DNA of 64,000 bases from positions 2,468 to 66,467 of the forward strand of contig NZ_NIWD01000016.1 of the NCBI RefSeq assembly GCF_002277025.1. Reading direction: 5' to 3'. The number at the start of each line of letters is the position of its first letter. Position 1 is the stretch's first letter. The translations under genes and the position numbers were made by a program. Below, piece by piece: positions 37,961 through 46,647 of this stretch. The stretch comes from Sphingopyxis sp. GW247-27LB (GTDB taxonomy: Bacteria > Pseudomonadota > Alphaproteobacteria > Sphingomonadales > Sphingomonadaceae). Under the pieces are notes generated by a model. That model was given only the letters and a program-made list of their open reading frames with translations. It did no database searches and was not told the origin of the DNA.

Positions 37961-39139
37961 TCAAATAATCCCTGCCGCGCGTAAAGCCGAAATCGTTTCG
38001 GCGTCATATCCCAACTCCGCAAGGATCGCGTCGCTATGTTCCCCGACCTGCGGCGCGCGCGTGGGCGGCACCTTGGCGCTCGCCGAAAGCTGCACCGGCG
38101 CGCGGATGACCGGTGCGGGGGCGGGGGTGCCGGGATAGGCCGCGGGTTCGACGAGCCCCATCGCGGCGACCTGCGGATGCGACAAGGCGCCGGCGGGCTT
38201 GACCACCGGCGCCGCCGGGACGCGCGCGGCGGCGAGTTGGGTGATCGCCGCATCGCTGGTCCGCTCGATGCACCAGGCCTGCATGATCGCGCTCAGCTCT
38301 TCGCCATTGTCGCCGCGCAATATGTCGCTCGCGAAGCGCGGGTCGTCGATCAGGTCGAGCCGCCCGACCAGCTCGGCCCAGCGGCGAAAGATCGAAGCGC
38401 CGACGATCTGGGTGACGATCCAGCCGTCGCGGGTGCGGAACAGGTCGGTCGGCCCCGAACTGTAGCTGCGATTGCCGATCGGCTGGCGCTCGATGCCGTT
38501 CAACGCATGGTCGATCGTCAGCGCGTTCGACATGGCGAGCGCGGTCGCGAACAGCGACCCCGACACGCACTGCCCCTTCCCCGTCGCCTCGCGTTCGCGG
38601 AGCGCGAGCATCACCCCGAAGGCGCAATGCAGCGCGGTGCCGAAATCGACATAATTGACCTGTGCGCGAAAGGGTTGGTCAGGCGTACCGGTCAGATGAA
38701 CCGCGCCCGACATCACCTGCCCCACCGCATCGAAGCCTACGCGTTCCGCGAGCGGCCCTTCCCTTCCGAAGGCTGAGGCCGCGGCCAGAATGATGCGCGG
38801 ATTGATCGCGGACAGGCTGTCATAGTCGAGGCCGAGCTTGACCAGCGCATCGTGCGGCAGGTTGGCGACGACGACGTCGGCGGTGGCGACCAGGCGGCGC
38901 ACGATCTCGCGGCCTTCGGGGGTGCCCGGCCTCAGTGTCAGGCAGCGCTTGTTCCGGTTCATCTGGAGGAACATCGCGCCCGACCCGTCGGCGGCAACGG
39001 GGACGGTGTAGCGGTCGTCGTTGCCGCCCGGTGCCTCGATCCGGATCACGTCGGCGCCATAGTCAGCGAGCAGCGCCGCGCAATAGGGGCCCGCGATATA
39101 ACGCCCGAAATCGAGCACTTTCAGTCCGGTCAGCGGCAC
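37961..39139 (-). CDS. CaiB/BaiF-type (class III) CoA-transferase
   Basis: A 392-residue CoA-transferase of the formyl-CoA transferase family. The N-terminus LTGLKVLDFGRYIAGPYCA and the ADVVVANLPHDALVKLGLDY segment are characteristic. Its usual catalytic Asp is expected in the middle of the chain (near DAVGQVMSG), which fits VGFDAVGQVM. It transfers CoA between carboxylic acids; the actual substrate is unknown, with the neighbouring acyl-CoA dehydrogenases only a loose hint. The start is GTG. Confidence 0.9.
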   Translation of the reverse strand: MPLTGLKVLDFGRYIAGPYCAALLADYGADVIRIEAPGGNDDRYTVPVAADGSGAMFLQMNRNKRCLTLRPGTPEGREIVRRLVATADVVVANLPHDALVKLGLDYDSLSAINPRIILAAASAFGREGPLAERVGFDAVGQVMSGAVHLTGTPDQPFRAQVNYVDFGTALHCAFGVMLALREREATGKGQCVSGSLFATALAMSNALTIDHALNGIERQPIGNRSYSSGPTDLFRTRDGWIVTQIVGASIFRRWAELVGRLDLIDDPRFASDILRGDNGEELSAIMQAWCIERTSDAAITQLAAARVPAAPVVKPAGALSHPQVAAMGLVEPAAYPGTPAPAPVIRAPVQLSASAKVPPTRAPQVGEHSDAILAELGYDAETISALRAAGII

Positions 39140-39243
39140 GTCGCCCCCTCTTCTTCTCGGCGCGCCCGCGAATCAGGCGGCAAATTTGCCAAGAGAGGCT
39201 TGCATGATCGGCGGACCGCCGCTAGGGGCGTCTGCCTCAGCGA

Positions 39244-39333
39244 GGAGAGTTGGCTGAGTGGTCGAAAGCGTCGCACTCGAAATGCGAAGTGCCGGCAACG
39301 GTACCGAGGGTTCGAATCCCTCACTCTCCTCCA
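39244..39333 (+). tRNA. tRNA-Ser (anticodon CGA)
   Basis: Class II tRNA. Acceptor stem GGAGAGT/ACTCTCC, anticodon stem TCGCA/TGCGA with loop CTCGAAA and anticodon CGA at 39278-39280, long variable arm, and T arm GGTTCGAATCCC. The CCA end is encoded (39331-39333). The discriminator base is T (39330), whereas serine tRNAs normally have G. A T-rich stretch (ATTTTTTA) follows. It reads UCG. Confidence 0.95.
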
Positions 39334-39337
39334 TTTT

Positions 39338-39898
39338 TTAACCGCGCCTGGCGTTCCACGCACGAACCGCCGCCATGGTCTTTTCGATATGGGCGCGCGG
39401 ATTGCGATCGGTGTAGCTGAGCAGGATGGTCCCGTCCGGCGCGATCACGAACGACGTTCGGTCGGAGAGCGTCGTCTGCCCCGGACCCGGCATCGTGGTG
39501 TCGTATTTCGCCGCGACTTTGGCGCCCGGATCGGCTGCGACCGCGAATTTGCTGCGGCATTCCGACTTGGAAAATTCCGCGACGCGATCGATATTGCCCG
39601 CGGTGACGCCGACGACGCGCGCGCCGAGTTGGTTGAATCGGCTGTTCGCCTCGGCGAAAAGATGGGCCTCCACCGTGCAGCCCGGCGTGAAGGCGGCGGG
39701 GAAGAAATAGAGCACGACCGGCCCGTTCCTCAGCGTCTGCTTCAAGGACAGGCTGAAGGGCTTGCCGCCCTGCGCGGCGTTCAGCGTGAAGTCGGGTGCC
39801 TTCGCGCCCTGCTGGAGCGCCGCAATGCCCTGCGCCGGGATAGTCGCCAGCAGCAGGCCGAGGCCCAACGACATCGCGATCTTCTTCTGGATTTTCAT
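39338..39898 (-). CDS. Secreted peroxiredoxin (AhpC/TSA, BCP-like)
   Basis: A 186-residue thiol peroxidase with a signal peptide (MSLGLGLLLATIPAQGIAA). The peroxidatic cysteine is in FTPGCTVEA, and a second cysteine in SKSECRSKF could be the resolving one, five helical turns later as in atypical two-cysteine BCP-like enzymes. The protein should reduce peroxides in the periplasm using an unknown thiol donor. The track of a different frame covering it is an artefact. Confidence 0.9.
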   Translation of the reverse strand: MKIQKKIAMSLGLGLLLATIPAQGIAALQQGAKAPDFTLNAAQGGKPFSLSLKQTLRNGPVVLYFFPAAFTPGCTVEAHLFAEANSRFNQLGARVVGVTAGNIDRVAEFSKSECRSKFAVAADPGAKVAAKYDTTMPGPGQTTLSDRTSFVIAPDGTILLSYTDRNPRAHIEKTMAAVRAWNARRG

Positions 39899-40034
39899 AG
39901 GGGTCCCCCAACTCGAACGGGGGGAAGGACGCCGTCTGGACGTCCCTCCTCCCTATTCGTCGTCACGCGCCGCAAGGTTGCGATCGAGGGCCGGAATGAT
40001 AAAAAAATTACGGCGCTTTTACCAGCCGCGCGTG

Positions 40035-40640
40035 TCAGCGCAGACTGACGCTGCCGGCCAGGGCGGAGCTTTGCTGCATCGCCAACGCGCCGACGATCGC
40101 GGCGATGATGAGATAGAGAATCGCCGCCACGACCACGACGACCACCGTATAGGCGACCGCCTTGTCCTCGGGCGCCTTCATCAGGCGCGGCAAGCCGAGA
40201 TAGAGGAGATAGAGGCTATAAAGCCCGAGCAGCCCCAATATCTTCAGCGCCGGAACCACCGCGAATATTCCCGCGACCCAGCCTGCGGTGGCCGAATAGA
40301 CCGCGACTTTCAGCGCCTGGATCGGGTTCTTCTGCCCGCCGAACGTCGGCGCCAGCGCGTCGATCACCAACGCGACGACATAGACGCCGATCAGCGTGAG
40401 CACATAGGAGAGCAGCGCGGACGCGATGGCGGCGCCCAGCGGCGGGTGAACCGTGATCGCGAGAAAATGATAGCCGAAGACCTGGCCACCGATCAGATGG
40501 GCGAGCGGGCCGATCGCCGCCAGTGCCAGCACATAGGGGATATAGAGCGTCTGGACGGTTGCCGTTTCGCCGTCGATCACCGCCCAGGTTTCCTTCGGCT
40601 TGACGATCATATCCTTCGCGCGCTGCAGTATATCGGTCAT
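40035..40640 (-). CDS. Yip1-family membrane protein
   Basis: A 201-residue protein with four to five hydrophobic segments, opening MTDILQRAKDMIVKPKETWAVIDGE, a start seen in bacterial Yip1-domain proteins. Role unknown. It is divergent from hspQ. Confidence 0.8.
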   Translation of the reverse strand: MTDILQRAKDMIVKPKETWAVIDGETATVQTLYIPYVLALAAIGPLAHLIGGQVFGYHFLAITVHPPLGAAIASALLSYVLTLIGVYVVALVIDALAPTFGGQKNPIQALKVAVYSATAGWVAGIFAVVPALKILGLLGLYSLYLLYLGLPRLMKAPEDKAVAYTVVVVVVAAILYLIIAAIVGALAMQQSSALAGSVSLR

Positions 40641-40794
40641 GTTGCGCCTTTCCCTTGTTGCGAAAAACGGACGATCCGCGCCCTTTGACCTCGGCGGATG
40701 TCGTATGGGGAAACTAACGCGGAATGGGCCGCGATTCTATGGCGCAGATCACAACAAAGGTCGGGAATCGCGGTGCGAGACAGGGCGATAACGC

Positions 40795-40822
40795 CTTGAA
40801 TCATCCGCAAACGGGCATAAAT
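40795..40822 (+). promoter_or_regulatory. Candidate heat-shock (RpoH) promoter for hspQ
   Basis: CTTGAA at 40795-40800 and GCATAAAT at 40815-40822 with a 14-nt spacer resemble the RpoH consensus. Transcription would start about at 40829, directly at the first ATG of hspQ. Confidence 0.4.
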
Positions 40823-40829
40823 TGACGAT

Positions 40830-41216
40830 ATGACAGCAAAGACTTCTTCGGACTTCCACGCCAAGGGCGATCAAGGCACCGTCATGCCGCTGATCGAGCG
40901 CGCGCGCTTCGCGCCCGGCGATATCGTGCGGCATCGGATGTTCGATTTCCGCGGCGTCGTGTTCGACGTCGACCCGGTCTTCGCGAACAGCGACGAATGG
41001 TATGAAGCGATCCCCGAGGCGATCCGCCCCGCGAAGGAACAGCCCTATTATCACTTGCTCGCGGAAAACGACGATTCCTCCTACATCGCCTATGTCAGCC
41101 AGCAGAATCTGGTCGGCGATTCCGAACATGGCCCGGTCGACCATCCACAGATCGAGGCGATGTTCGAAGGGCTCGACAAGGGGCGCTACCGCCTCCGCGC
41201 CATTCACCGCCACTGA
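40830..41216 (+). CDS. hspQ: Heat shock protein HspQ
   Basis: A 128-residue hemimethylated-DNA-binding/HspQ-fold protein (YccV family). The core IVRHRMFDFRGVVFDVDP, the YYHLLAENDDSSYIAYVSQQNLVGD and the HPQI segments match the family. In Salmonella HspQ enhances Lon-dependent degradation and in E. coli it affects DnaA levels. Two possible starts exist: 40830, giving a practically leaderless mRNA if the upstream promoter is right, and an internal ATG at 40884 preceded by AAGGCACC. Confidence 0.92.
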   Translation: MTAKTSSDFHAKGDQGTVMPLIERARFAPGDIVRHRMFDFRGVVFDVDPVFANSDEWYEAIPEAIRPAKEQPYYHLLAENDDSSYIAYVSQQNLVGDSEHGPVDHPQIEAMFEGLDKGRYRLRAIHRH

Positions 41217-41282
41217 GCGACCGACGCACCCGGCGAGCTGCCACCTCCCCATCGCAGCGTGACAGGGGGATCATGAGCCGCC

Positions 41283-42155
41283 TCAGGCCTTGAGCTTCCA
41301 TCCCGACGCGAGCAGGCGGTAGGTCAGCGCGCCCAGCACGATGTTCACGGCGACGAGCGCGAGGAGCGCGGTCAGCACCGGATGGTGGATCGTCGAATCG
41401 ACCGTGCCGATGAAGCCGTAGCGAAAGCCCATGATCGCATAATAGACCGGGTTGGCGTGCGCGACGCTTTGGAACCAGGGCGCGAGCCGGTCGATCGAAT
41501 AGAAGGTGCCCGAAAGCAGCGCGAGCGGCGTGACCACGAAATTGGTCACCGCGGCGGCATGATCGAACTTCTCCGCCCATACCGAGGTGATGAGGCCGAG
41601 GAAGCCGATCATCGCCGCGCCGAGCAGGCCGAAGGCGGCGACCGCCCAGGGGTGCTGCGGCACGACATGAACGCCGGGCCAGGCCAGCATTGCGGCCCAC
41701 AGCGCCAGCCCGACGAGGACCGCGCGGCTGATCGCGGCGCCGATGAGCGCGAGGATCAGTTCGCCGAAACCGAGCGGCGGCATCAGATAATCGACGATCG
41801 TGCCCTGGATCTTGCCGACGAGCAGCGAAAAGCTCGCATTGGCGAAGCTGTTCTGAAGCATCGCCATCATGATGAGGCCCGGCGCGACGAAATCGGCGAA
41901 AGGAACGCCGATGACGGTGCGCCCCGACCCGCCCAACGCGACGGTGAAAATGACCAGGAAGAGGAGCGTGGTGACCGCCGGGGCCCAGATTGTTTGCAGC
42001 TGGACCTTGAAAAAGCGCCGCACCTCCTTGACATAAAGGGCCTGCATACCGGGCACGTTGAGCGTGCGGATGTGCGGCACCCCCGGCTCGGCGAAGGCTG
42101 GTGTCGCGGTGGCGGGGCCCGAGTCGGCGCGCGTAATTTGGGGCTGGTCGTTCAT
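41283..42155 (-). CDS. ABC-2 type transporter permease
   Basis: A 290-residue permease with six hydrophobic segments after an N-terminal cytoplasmic tail (MNDQPQITRADSGPA). Typical ABC-2 features are VKEVRRFFKVQLQTIWAP, PLALLSGTFYSIDRLAPWF and NPVYYAIMGFRYGFIG. No ATP-binding partner gene lies in the window. The chosen ATG at 42155 is preferred over an upstream frame from 42287. Close relatives are often drug/polysaccharide exporter permeases; the substrate is unknown. Confidence 0.85.
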   Translation of the reverse strand: MNDQPQITRADSGPATATPAFAEPGVPHIRTLNVPGMQALYVKEVRRFFKVQLQTIWAPAVTTLLFLVIFTVALGGSGRTVIGVPFADFVAPGLIMMAMLQNSFANASFSLLVGKIQGTIVDYLMPPLGFGELILALIGAAISRAVLVGLALWAAMLAWPGVHVVPQHPWAVAAFGLLGAAMIGFLGLITSVWAEKFDHAAAVTNFVVTPLALLSGTFYSIDRLAPWFQSVAHANPVYYAIMGFRYGFIGTVDSTIHHPVLTALLALVAVNIVLGALTYRLLASGWKLKA

Positions 42156-42280
42156 GGCGTTCTCGCCTATCGCCTCCCCGACCTTACCGCAAGCTGGGCA
42201 GCCGCCGCGCCGATCCGTCCGGAACGGCCCGAAAGGATCGCTGCGCCGCCCGCGGCGTGAGACAATGAGGAATGTGAAGC

Positions 42281-42961
42281 ATGTCATGGACTGACCAGCG
42301 CATCGAACAGCTGCGCAGCATGTGGGAAAAAGGCCTGACCGCCAGCCAGATCGCCGACGAGCTCGGCGGGGTCAGCCGCAACGCGGTGATCGGCAAGGCG
42401 CACCGCCTGGGGCTGAAATCGCGCCCGTCGCCGGTGAAGGCGACCGAGAAGGTCGTGAAACCCGCCAAGGCGCCCGCCACGCCCAAGGCGGCCGCGCCGG
42501 CCCCGCGTGCGGCCGCTCCCGTCGCGTCGCGCCCGGTGGCGACCCCGCGGCCCGAACCCAAAACCGCTCCCGACGCGGCGTCCGAAGACGCCGACGCCGA
42601 AGCTGCGCCCGCGAAGCCCGATGCGCCGCGCATCGTTTCGATCGGCCCCGGCGGCTTCATCCGCCAGGGACCCGGCGACCAACAGGCGCCGATTCCGCCC
42701 GCGCCGCCGCGCCGGCTGGTGCCCGCGAAGCCGAGCCCCGAGATCGCCGACAAGACGAGCCTGCTCGACCTCAACGACCGCATCTGCCGCTGGCCGATGG
42801 GGCATCCGGGCGAGCCCGATTTCCATTTCTGCGGGCAGGCGGTGAACCCCGGTTTCCCCTATTGCGTCGAGCATTGCGGCCGCGCCTATCAGGCGCAGCT
42901 GCCGCGCGGCACGCGTCGCCCGCCCCCGCCCCCGCCCTTCGGCGGACCGCGCGTGCGGTGA
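42281..42961 (+). CDS. gcrA: GcrA cell-cycle regulator
   Basis: A 226-residue alphaproteobacterial global regulator. The N-terminal helix-turn-helix (MSWTDQRIEQLRSMWEKGLT, then ASQIADELGGVSRNAVIGKA) binds GANTC-methylated promoters with sigma-70 in Caulobacter. A long Pro/Ala linker leads to the C-terminal cysteine-containing domain (ICRWPMGHPGEPDFHFCGQA, then NPGFPYCVEHCGRAY), the RNA-polymerase-interacting part. Its stop overlaps the next gene's GTG start. Confidence 0.95.
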   Translation: MSWTDQRIEQLRSMWEKGLTASQIADELGGVSRNAVIGKAHRLGLKSRPSPVKATEKVVKPAKAPATPKAAAPAPRAAAPVASRPVATPRPEPKTAPDAASEDADAEAAPAKPDAPRIVSIGPGGFIRQGPGDQQAPIPPAPPRRLVPAKPSPEIADKTSLLDLNDRICRWPMGHPGEPDFHFCGQAVNPGFPYCVEHCGRAYQAQLPRGTRRPPPPPPFGGPRVR

Positions 42962-43356
42962 GGCCGTTCGGGCAGGAATTCGAATTCGCGCGCATGCTCG
43001 GCTTTCAGATGGTCAAGCGCGGCGACGGGCGGTGCCGGATGGCGATCGACGTCGAACGCGGACGCCATTTCAACCCGCAGGGCGTCGCGCATGGCGGCGT
43101 CGCCTATTCGCTCGCCGATACGGCGATGGGCGGCGCGCTGACCAGCGAGTTGCCCGACCACCTCTGGTGCGCGACGCTGGAGATCAAGTTCAACTACCAT
43201 GTCGGGGTCGGCGAAGGTCTGCTGACCTGCGATGCTTCGGTGCTTCATCGGGGCAAGCGGATCGCCAATATCGACGCGCGCCTGTTCCAGCACGACCGCC
43301 TGGTCGCGAGCGCTAACGGCAATTTCGCGATCTTCGCGGCGCCGCTGGGGCAGTAG
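42958..43356 (+). CDS. PaaI-like hotdog thioesterase (gcrA-linked)
   Basis: A 132-residue thioesterase of the 4HBT/PaaI type, starting at a GTG within the gcrA stop codon (GTGA). Hotdog motifs: HFNPQGVAHGGVAYSLADTA and the paired strand ATLEIKFNYHVGVGEG. It would hydrolyse an aryl- or acyl-CoA. The tight overlap with gcrA probably reflects gene packing rather than shared function. A second hotdog thioesterase is at 53346. Confidence 0.88.
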   Translation: MRPFGQEFEFARMLGFQMVKRGDGRCRMAIDVERGRHFNPQGVAHGGVAYSLADTAMGGALTSELPDHLWCATLEIKFNYHVGVGEGLLTCDASVLHRGKRIANIDARLFQHDRLVASANGNFAIFAAPLGQ

Positions 43357-43421
43357 GTCGGTGGAATAGCTCCTCCGCGCGACCGTTTTGGGTGTGGTGA
43401 GTGGACGTTTCCATTCCATTG

Positions 43422-43508
43422 TGTACCCCGGCGAAAGCCGGGGTCTAGGGCAGTAGAAAGCCAGCACCGCGCGACGACGCCCTGGGCCCCGGCTTTCGCC
43501 GGGGTACA
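43422..43508. repeat. REP-like inverted-repeat pair (GTACCCCGGC type)
   Basis: Arms 43422-43443 and 43487-43508 are perfect 22-nt reverse complements (TACCCCGGCGAAAGCCGGGG core) around a 43-nt centre. It is of the same architecture as 31223-31310 but with a different sequence. It fills the convergent gap between the thioesterase and the outer-membrane protein. Confidence 0.85.
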
Positions 43509-43569
43509 TGTCGGATATGACCGCAACCGGTCGGAAGCGGACACATTTGCAGGCGAAACCCCCACAAGA

Positions 43570-43601
43570 AAGGGCGCCCGATCTTTCGATCCGGCGCCCT
43601 T
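43570..43601 (-). terminator. Terminator of the outer-membrane protein gene
   Basis: On the minus strand a long stem AAGGGCGCC/GGCGCCCTT with an inner GATC/GATC pairing is followed by TTTCTTG. It begins 20 nt after the stop of the minus-strand barrel gene, so it reads as that gene's terminator. Confidence 0.75.
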
Positions 43602-43620
43602 CCCTGTCGTTTCCGATCGA

Positions 43621-44442
43621 TCAGAAGCGGAAGTTGACCGATGCCCGCACGCTGTGGGTGCGGAAATGCGGGTCGCTGCGCTTGATGTCGGTGTCTTCGC
43701 CGAACGGGTTGGCGTCGGGCGCGGTGCCCTGCCCGACCTGGACGGTGTAATCATCGTCGTTGAGGTCGGTGTAGAGATATTCGAGGCCCAATGAGACATT
43801 CCTGGTCAGCATCGCTTCCGCGCCGCCGCCCGCCGAATAGCCCCAGGCGTTGGTCTTGCCGTTGTCGGCAAAGCTGTTCGCGCTGTTGGTCGTCGCGAAG
43901 CGGTTGTCCATCTTCGCATAGGCACCGCCGCCGGTGGCATAGAAGAGCACGCCGCCGCCGGGGGTGTAGCCCGCGCGCAGGCGGGCGCCGGCCTGCCAGT
44001 CGGCCTCACGGCTCATCGTGTAGCTCGCAGGCGTCGTGGAGAAGCCCGACACGCGGTCGCGCGCCTCGCTGCGGCCGCCTTCGAGAACGGCGCCGACGAC
44101 GAAATTGCCCATCCGCTTGTCGTAGCCGAGGCGGGCCATATATTCGGCGCCATCCTTGTCATTGGTGCAGTCGCGGTTCGCGGTGCCCGTGGCGCCGCCA
44201 CCACAGAATCCGGGCGAGAAGGCGTTGGTGCCGCCCGCGGTATTGACGGGGTCGCCATAGGTGCCGTCGAGGTCTGTGTCGAACGTCAGCGTTTCATGGC
44301 CGTCATTCGGTTGCATCGTGTATCCGCCGACGACGCCGATATAGGGGCCGTTGAAATCCTCCGCGGTGTCACGATCCTGGGCCATGGCGGGAACGGCGAG
44401 CGATCCGGCGGCCGTGGCGATGAGGAGAGATGTGAACTTCAT
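43621..44442 (-). CDS. Outer-membrane beta-barrel protein (OmpA/porin-like, small)
   Basis: A 273-residue protein with a signal peptide (MKFTSLLIATAAGSLAVPAMAQ). The mature part opens FNGPYIGVVGGYTM, alternates polar/aromatic strands (GNFVVGAVLEGGRSEA, LGLEYLYTDLNDDDY) and ends VRASVNFRF with a terminal Phe, as expected for an 8- to 12-stranded barrel of the outer-membrane immunogenic-protein type. A surface-loop cysteine pair (GFCGGG, RDCTND) is present. Function unknown. GGAG lies 9 nt upstream of the ATG. Confidence 0.87.
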   Translation of the reverse strand: MKFTSLLIATAAGSLAVPAMAQDRDTAEDFNGPYIGVVGGYTMQPNDGHETLTFDTDLDGTYGDPVNTAGGTNAFSPGFCGGGATGTANRDCTNDKDGAEYMARLGYDKRMGNFVVGAVLEGGRSEARDRVSGFSTTPASYTMSREADWQAGARLRAGYTPGGGVLFYATGGGAYAKMDNRFATTNSANSFADNGKTNAWGYSAGGGAEAMLTRNVSLGLEYLYTDLNDDDYTVQVGQGTAPDANPFGEDTDIKRSDPHFRTHSVRASVNFRF

Positions 44443-44613
44443 ATGTTTTACTCCGATATTTGATGGCCTTGCAGCCTTCCGGAAAACCCGCCCCTTTGCG
44501 CCGAAGTTCCTCCCCGTGCGGAAAACGGGACGAGCCGTTCTTGCGCCAAACGGCCGCAAAGCCGCTGAAAACCGCCCTTGCCAGCGGCCTTCGACACCCC
44601 CTATAGCCATGGC

Positions 44614-46593
44614 ATGAGTCACGATTTGTTCGACAGCAGCACCCCGGCCGCCGACAGCTACAACGCTTCGCAGATCGAGGTGCTCGAAGGGCTGGAACCG
44701 GTCCGCCGCCGCCCCGGCATGTATATCGGCGGGACCGACGAACGCGCGCTTCACCACCTCGCCGCCGAGGTGATCGACAACAGCATGGACGAGGCGGTCG
44801 CCGGTCACGCGAGCCGCATCGAGATCGAGCTCGACGTCGGCAACCGGCTGACGGTGATCGACAACGGGCGCGGCATGCCGATCGACCCGCATCCGAAATT
44901 CCCGGGCAAATCGGCGCTCGAGGTCATCATGACCATGCTCCATTCGGGCGGCAAGTTCGAGGGCAAGGCCTATGCGACCTCGGGCGGGCTTCACGGGGTC
45001 GGCGTCAGCGTCGTCAATGCGCTGTCGACCGAAACCGAGATCGAAGTCGCGCGCGGCAAGCAGCTCTATCGCCAGCGTTTCTCGCGCGGGGCTCCACTCG
45101 GCGGGCTCGAGGAGCTCGGCCCGACGCCGAATCGCCGCGGCACGAGCGTGTCCTTCATCCCCGACCCCGAAATCTTTGGCGAGCATGGCCGCTTCAAGCC
45201 GCAGCGCCTCTATCGCATGGCGCGCTCGAAGGCCTATCTGTTCGCGGGGGTCGAAATCCGCTGGAAATGCGCGCCCGAACTGATCGGCGACGACACCCCC
45301 GCCGAGGCGGTGTTCCAGTTTCCCGGCGGGCTCGCCGACCATCTGAAGGAGCAGATCGGCAGCCGCGAATGCGCGACCGCCGAACCCTTTACCGGACGGC
45401 AGGATTTCCCCGACGGGCAAGGCCGCGCCGAATGGGCGATCGCCTGGCCGCTGTGGTCCGACGGCAGCTATAGCTGGTATTGCAACACCATCCCCACCCC
45501 CGCCGGCGGCACCCACGAAGCGGGGCTGCGCGCCGCGCTGACCAAGGGACTGCGCGCGTTCGGCGAGCTGATCGGGCAGAAGAAGGCGACGCAAATCACC
45601 GCCGACGATGTGTTCAACGGCGGCGAGATGATGCTGTCGGTGTTCATCCGCGACCCGCAGTTCCAGAGCCAGACCAAGGACCGGCTGTCGAGCCCCGAGG
45701 CCGCGCGCTTCACCGAGAACGCGATCCGCGACCATTTCGACCATTTCCTCTCCGACAATATGGACCGCGGCCGCGCGCTGCTGGGCCTGATCCTCGAGCG
45801 GATGGAAGAGCGGCTGAAGCGCAAGGCCGAACGCGAGGTGAAGCGCAAGACCGCGACCAGCGCGCGCAAGCTCCGCCTGCCCGGCAAGCTCACCGATTGT
45901 GCGAACGACGGCCCCGAAGGCACGGAATTGTTTATCGTCGAGGGCGACAGCGCCGGCGGCAGCGCCAAACAGGCGCGCGACCGCAAGACGCAGGCGATCC
46001 TGCCGATCCGCGGCAAGATATTGAACGTCGCCAGCGCCAGCGCCGACAAGATCCGCGCCAATCAGGAAATCGCCGACCTCGCGCTCGCGCTCGGCTGCGG
46101 GATGCGCAAGGACTGCGACGCCGACCGGCTGCGGTACGAGAAGATCGTGATCATGACCGACGCCGACGTCGATGGCGCGCATATCGCGACCCTGCTGATG
46201 ACCTTCTTCTTTCAGGAGATGCCCGATATCGTGCGCGAGGGGCATGTCTATCTGGCGCAGCCGCCGCTCTATCGGCTGACCGCCGGGTCGACCTCGGCCT
46301 ACGCCCGCGACGACGAGCATCGCGCCGAGCTCGAGGCGACCCTTTTCAAGGGCAAGAAGGTCGAGGTCGGCCGCTTCAAGGGCCTGGGCGAGATGAATCC
46401 GGGCCAGCTCAAGGAAACGACGATGGACCCGGCGACGCGCTCGATGCTGCGGGTCACGCTGCCGCAGGAGTATGAGGAGCGCCATCTGGTCAAGGATCTG
46501 GTCGACCGGCTGATGGGCAAGCACCCCGAGCACCGCTTCCAGTTCATCCAGGCCAACGCCGCGACGCTCGACGAGGCGGCGATCGACGCCTGA
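44614..46593 (+). CDS. parE: DNA topoisomerase IV subunit B
   Basis: ATPase subunit of topoisomerase IV, decatenating chromosomes with ParC. The 659-residue protein has GHKL ATPase motifs (EVIDNSMDEAV, DNGRGMPID, GGLHGVGVS) and the TOPRIM block EGDSAGGSAKQARDRKTQAI plus DADVDGAHI. Its length and the lack of the GyrB insertion fit ParE rather than GyrB. No parC is in the window. The ATG at 44614 (MSHDLFDSS) is favoured over an in-frame start at 44578. Confidence 0.96.
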   Translation: MSHDLFDSSTPAADSYNASQIEVLEGLEPVRRRPGMYIGGTDERALHHLAAEVIDNSMDEAVAGHASRIEIELDVGNRLTVIDNGRGMPIDPHPKFPGKSALEVIMTMLHSGGKFEGKAYATSGGLHGVGVSVVNALSTETEIEVARGKQLYRQRFSRGAPLGGLEELGPTPNRRGTSVSFIPDPEIFGEHGRFKPQRLYRMARSKAYLFAGVEIRWKCAPELIGDDTPAEAVFQFPGGLADHLKEQIGSRECATAEPFTGRQDFPDGQGRAEWAIAWPLWSDGSYSWYCNTIPTPAGGTHEAGLRAALTKGLRAFGELIGQKKATQITADDVFNGGEMMLSVFIRDPQFQSQTKDRLSSPEAARFTENAIRDHFDHFLSDNMDRGRALLGLILERMEERLKRKAEREVKRKTATSARKLRLPGKLTDCANDGPEGTELFIVEGDSAGGSAKQARDRKTQAILPIRGKILNVASASADKIRANQEIADLALALGCGMRKDCDADRLRYEKIVIMTDADVDGAHIATLLMTFFFQEMPDIVREGHVYLAQPPLYRLTAGSTSAYARDDEHRAELEATLFKGKKVEVGRFKGLGEMNPGQLKETTMDPATRSMLRVTLPQEYEERHLVKDLVDRLMGKHPEHRFQFIQANAATLDEAAIDA

Positions 46594-46647
46594 GGAAAAT
46601 TTCCGCGCGCTCTGTCAGAAGTTTCCGTCGCCGCCGACTAAAGGAAC

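Noticed and set aside
41229..41274. A terminator between hspQ and the ABC permease
   Set aside because: Only a loose CCCC/GGGG pairing with a large loop and no T-run; it may be a repeat remnant.
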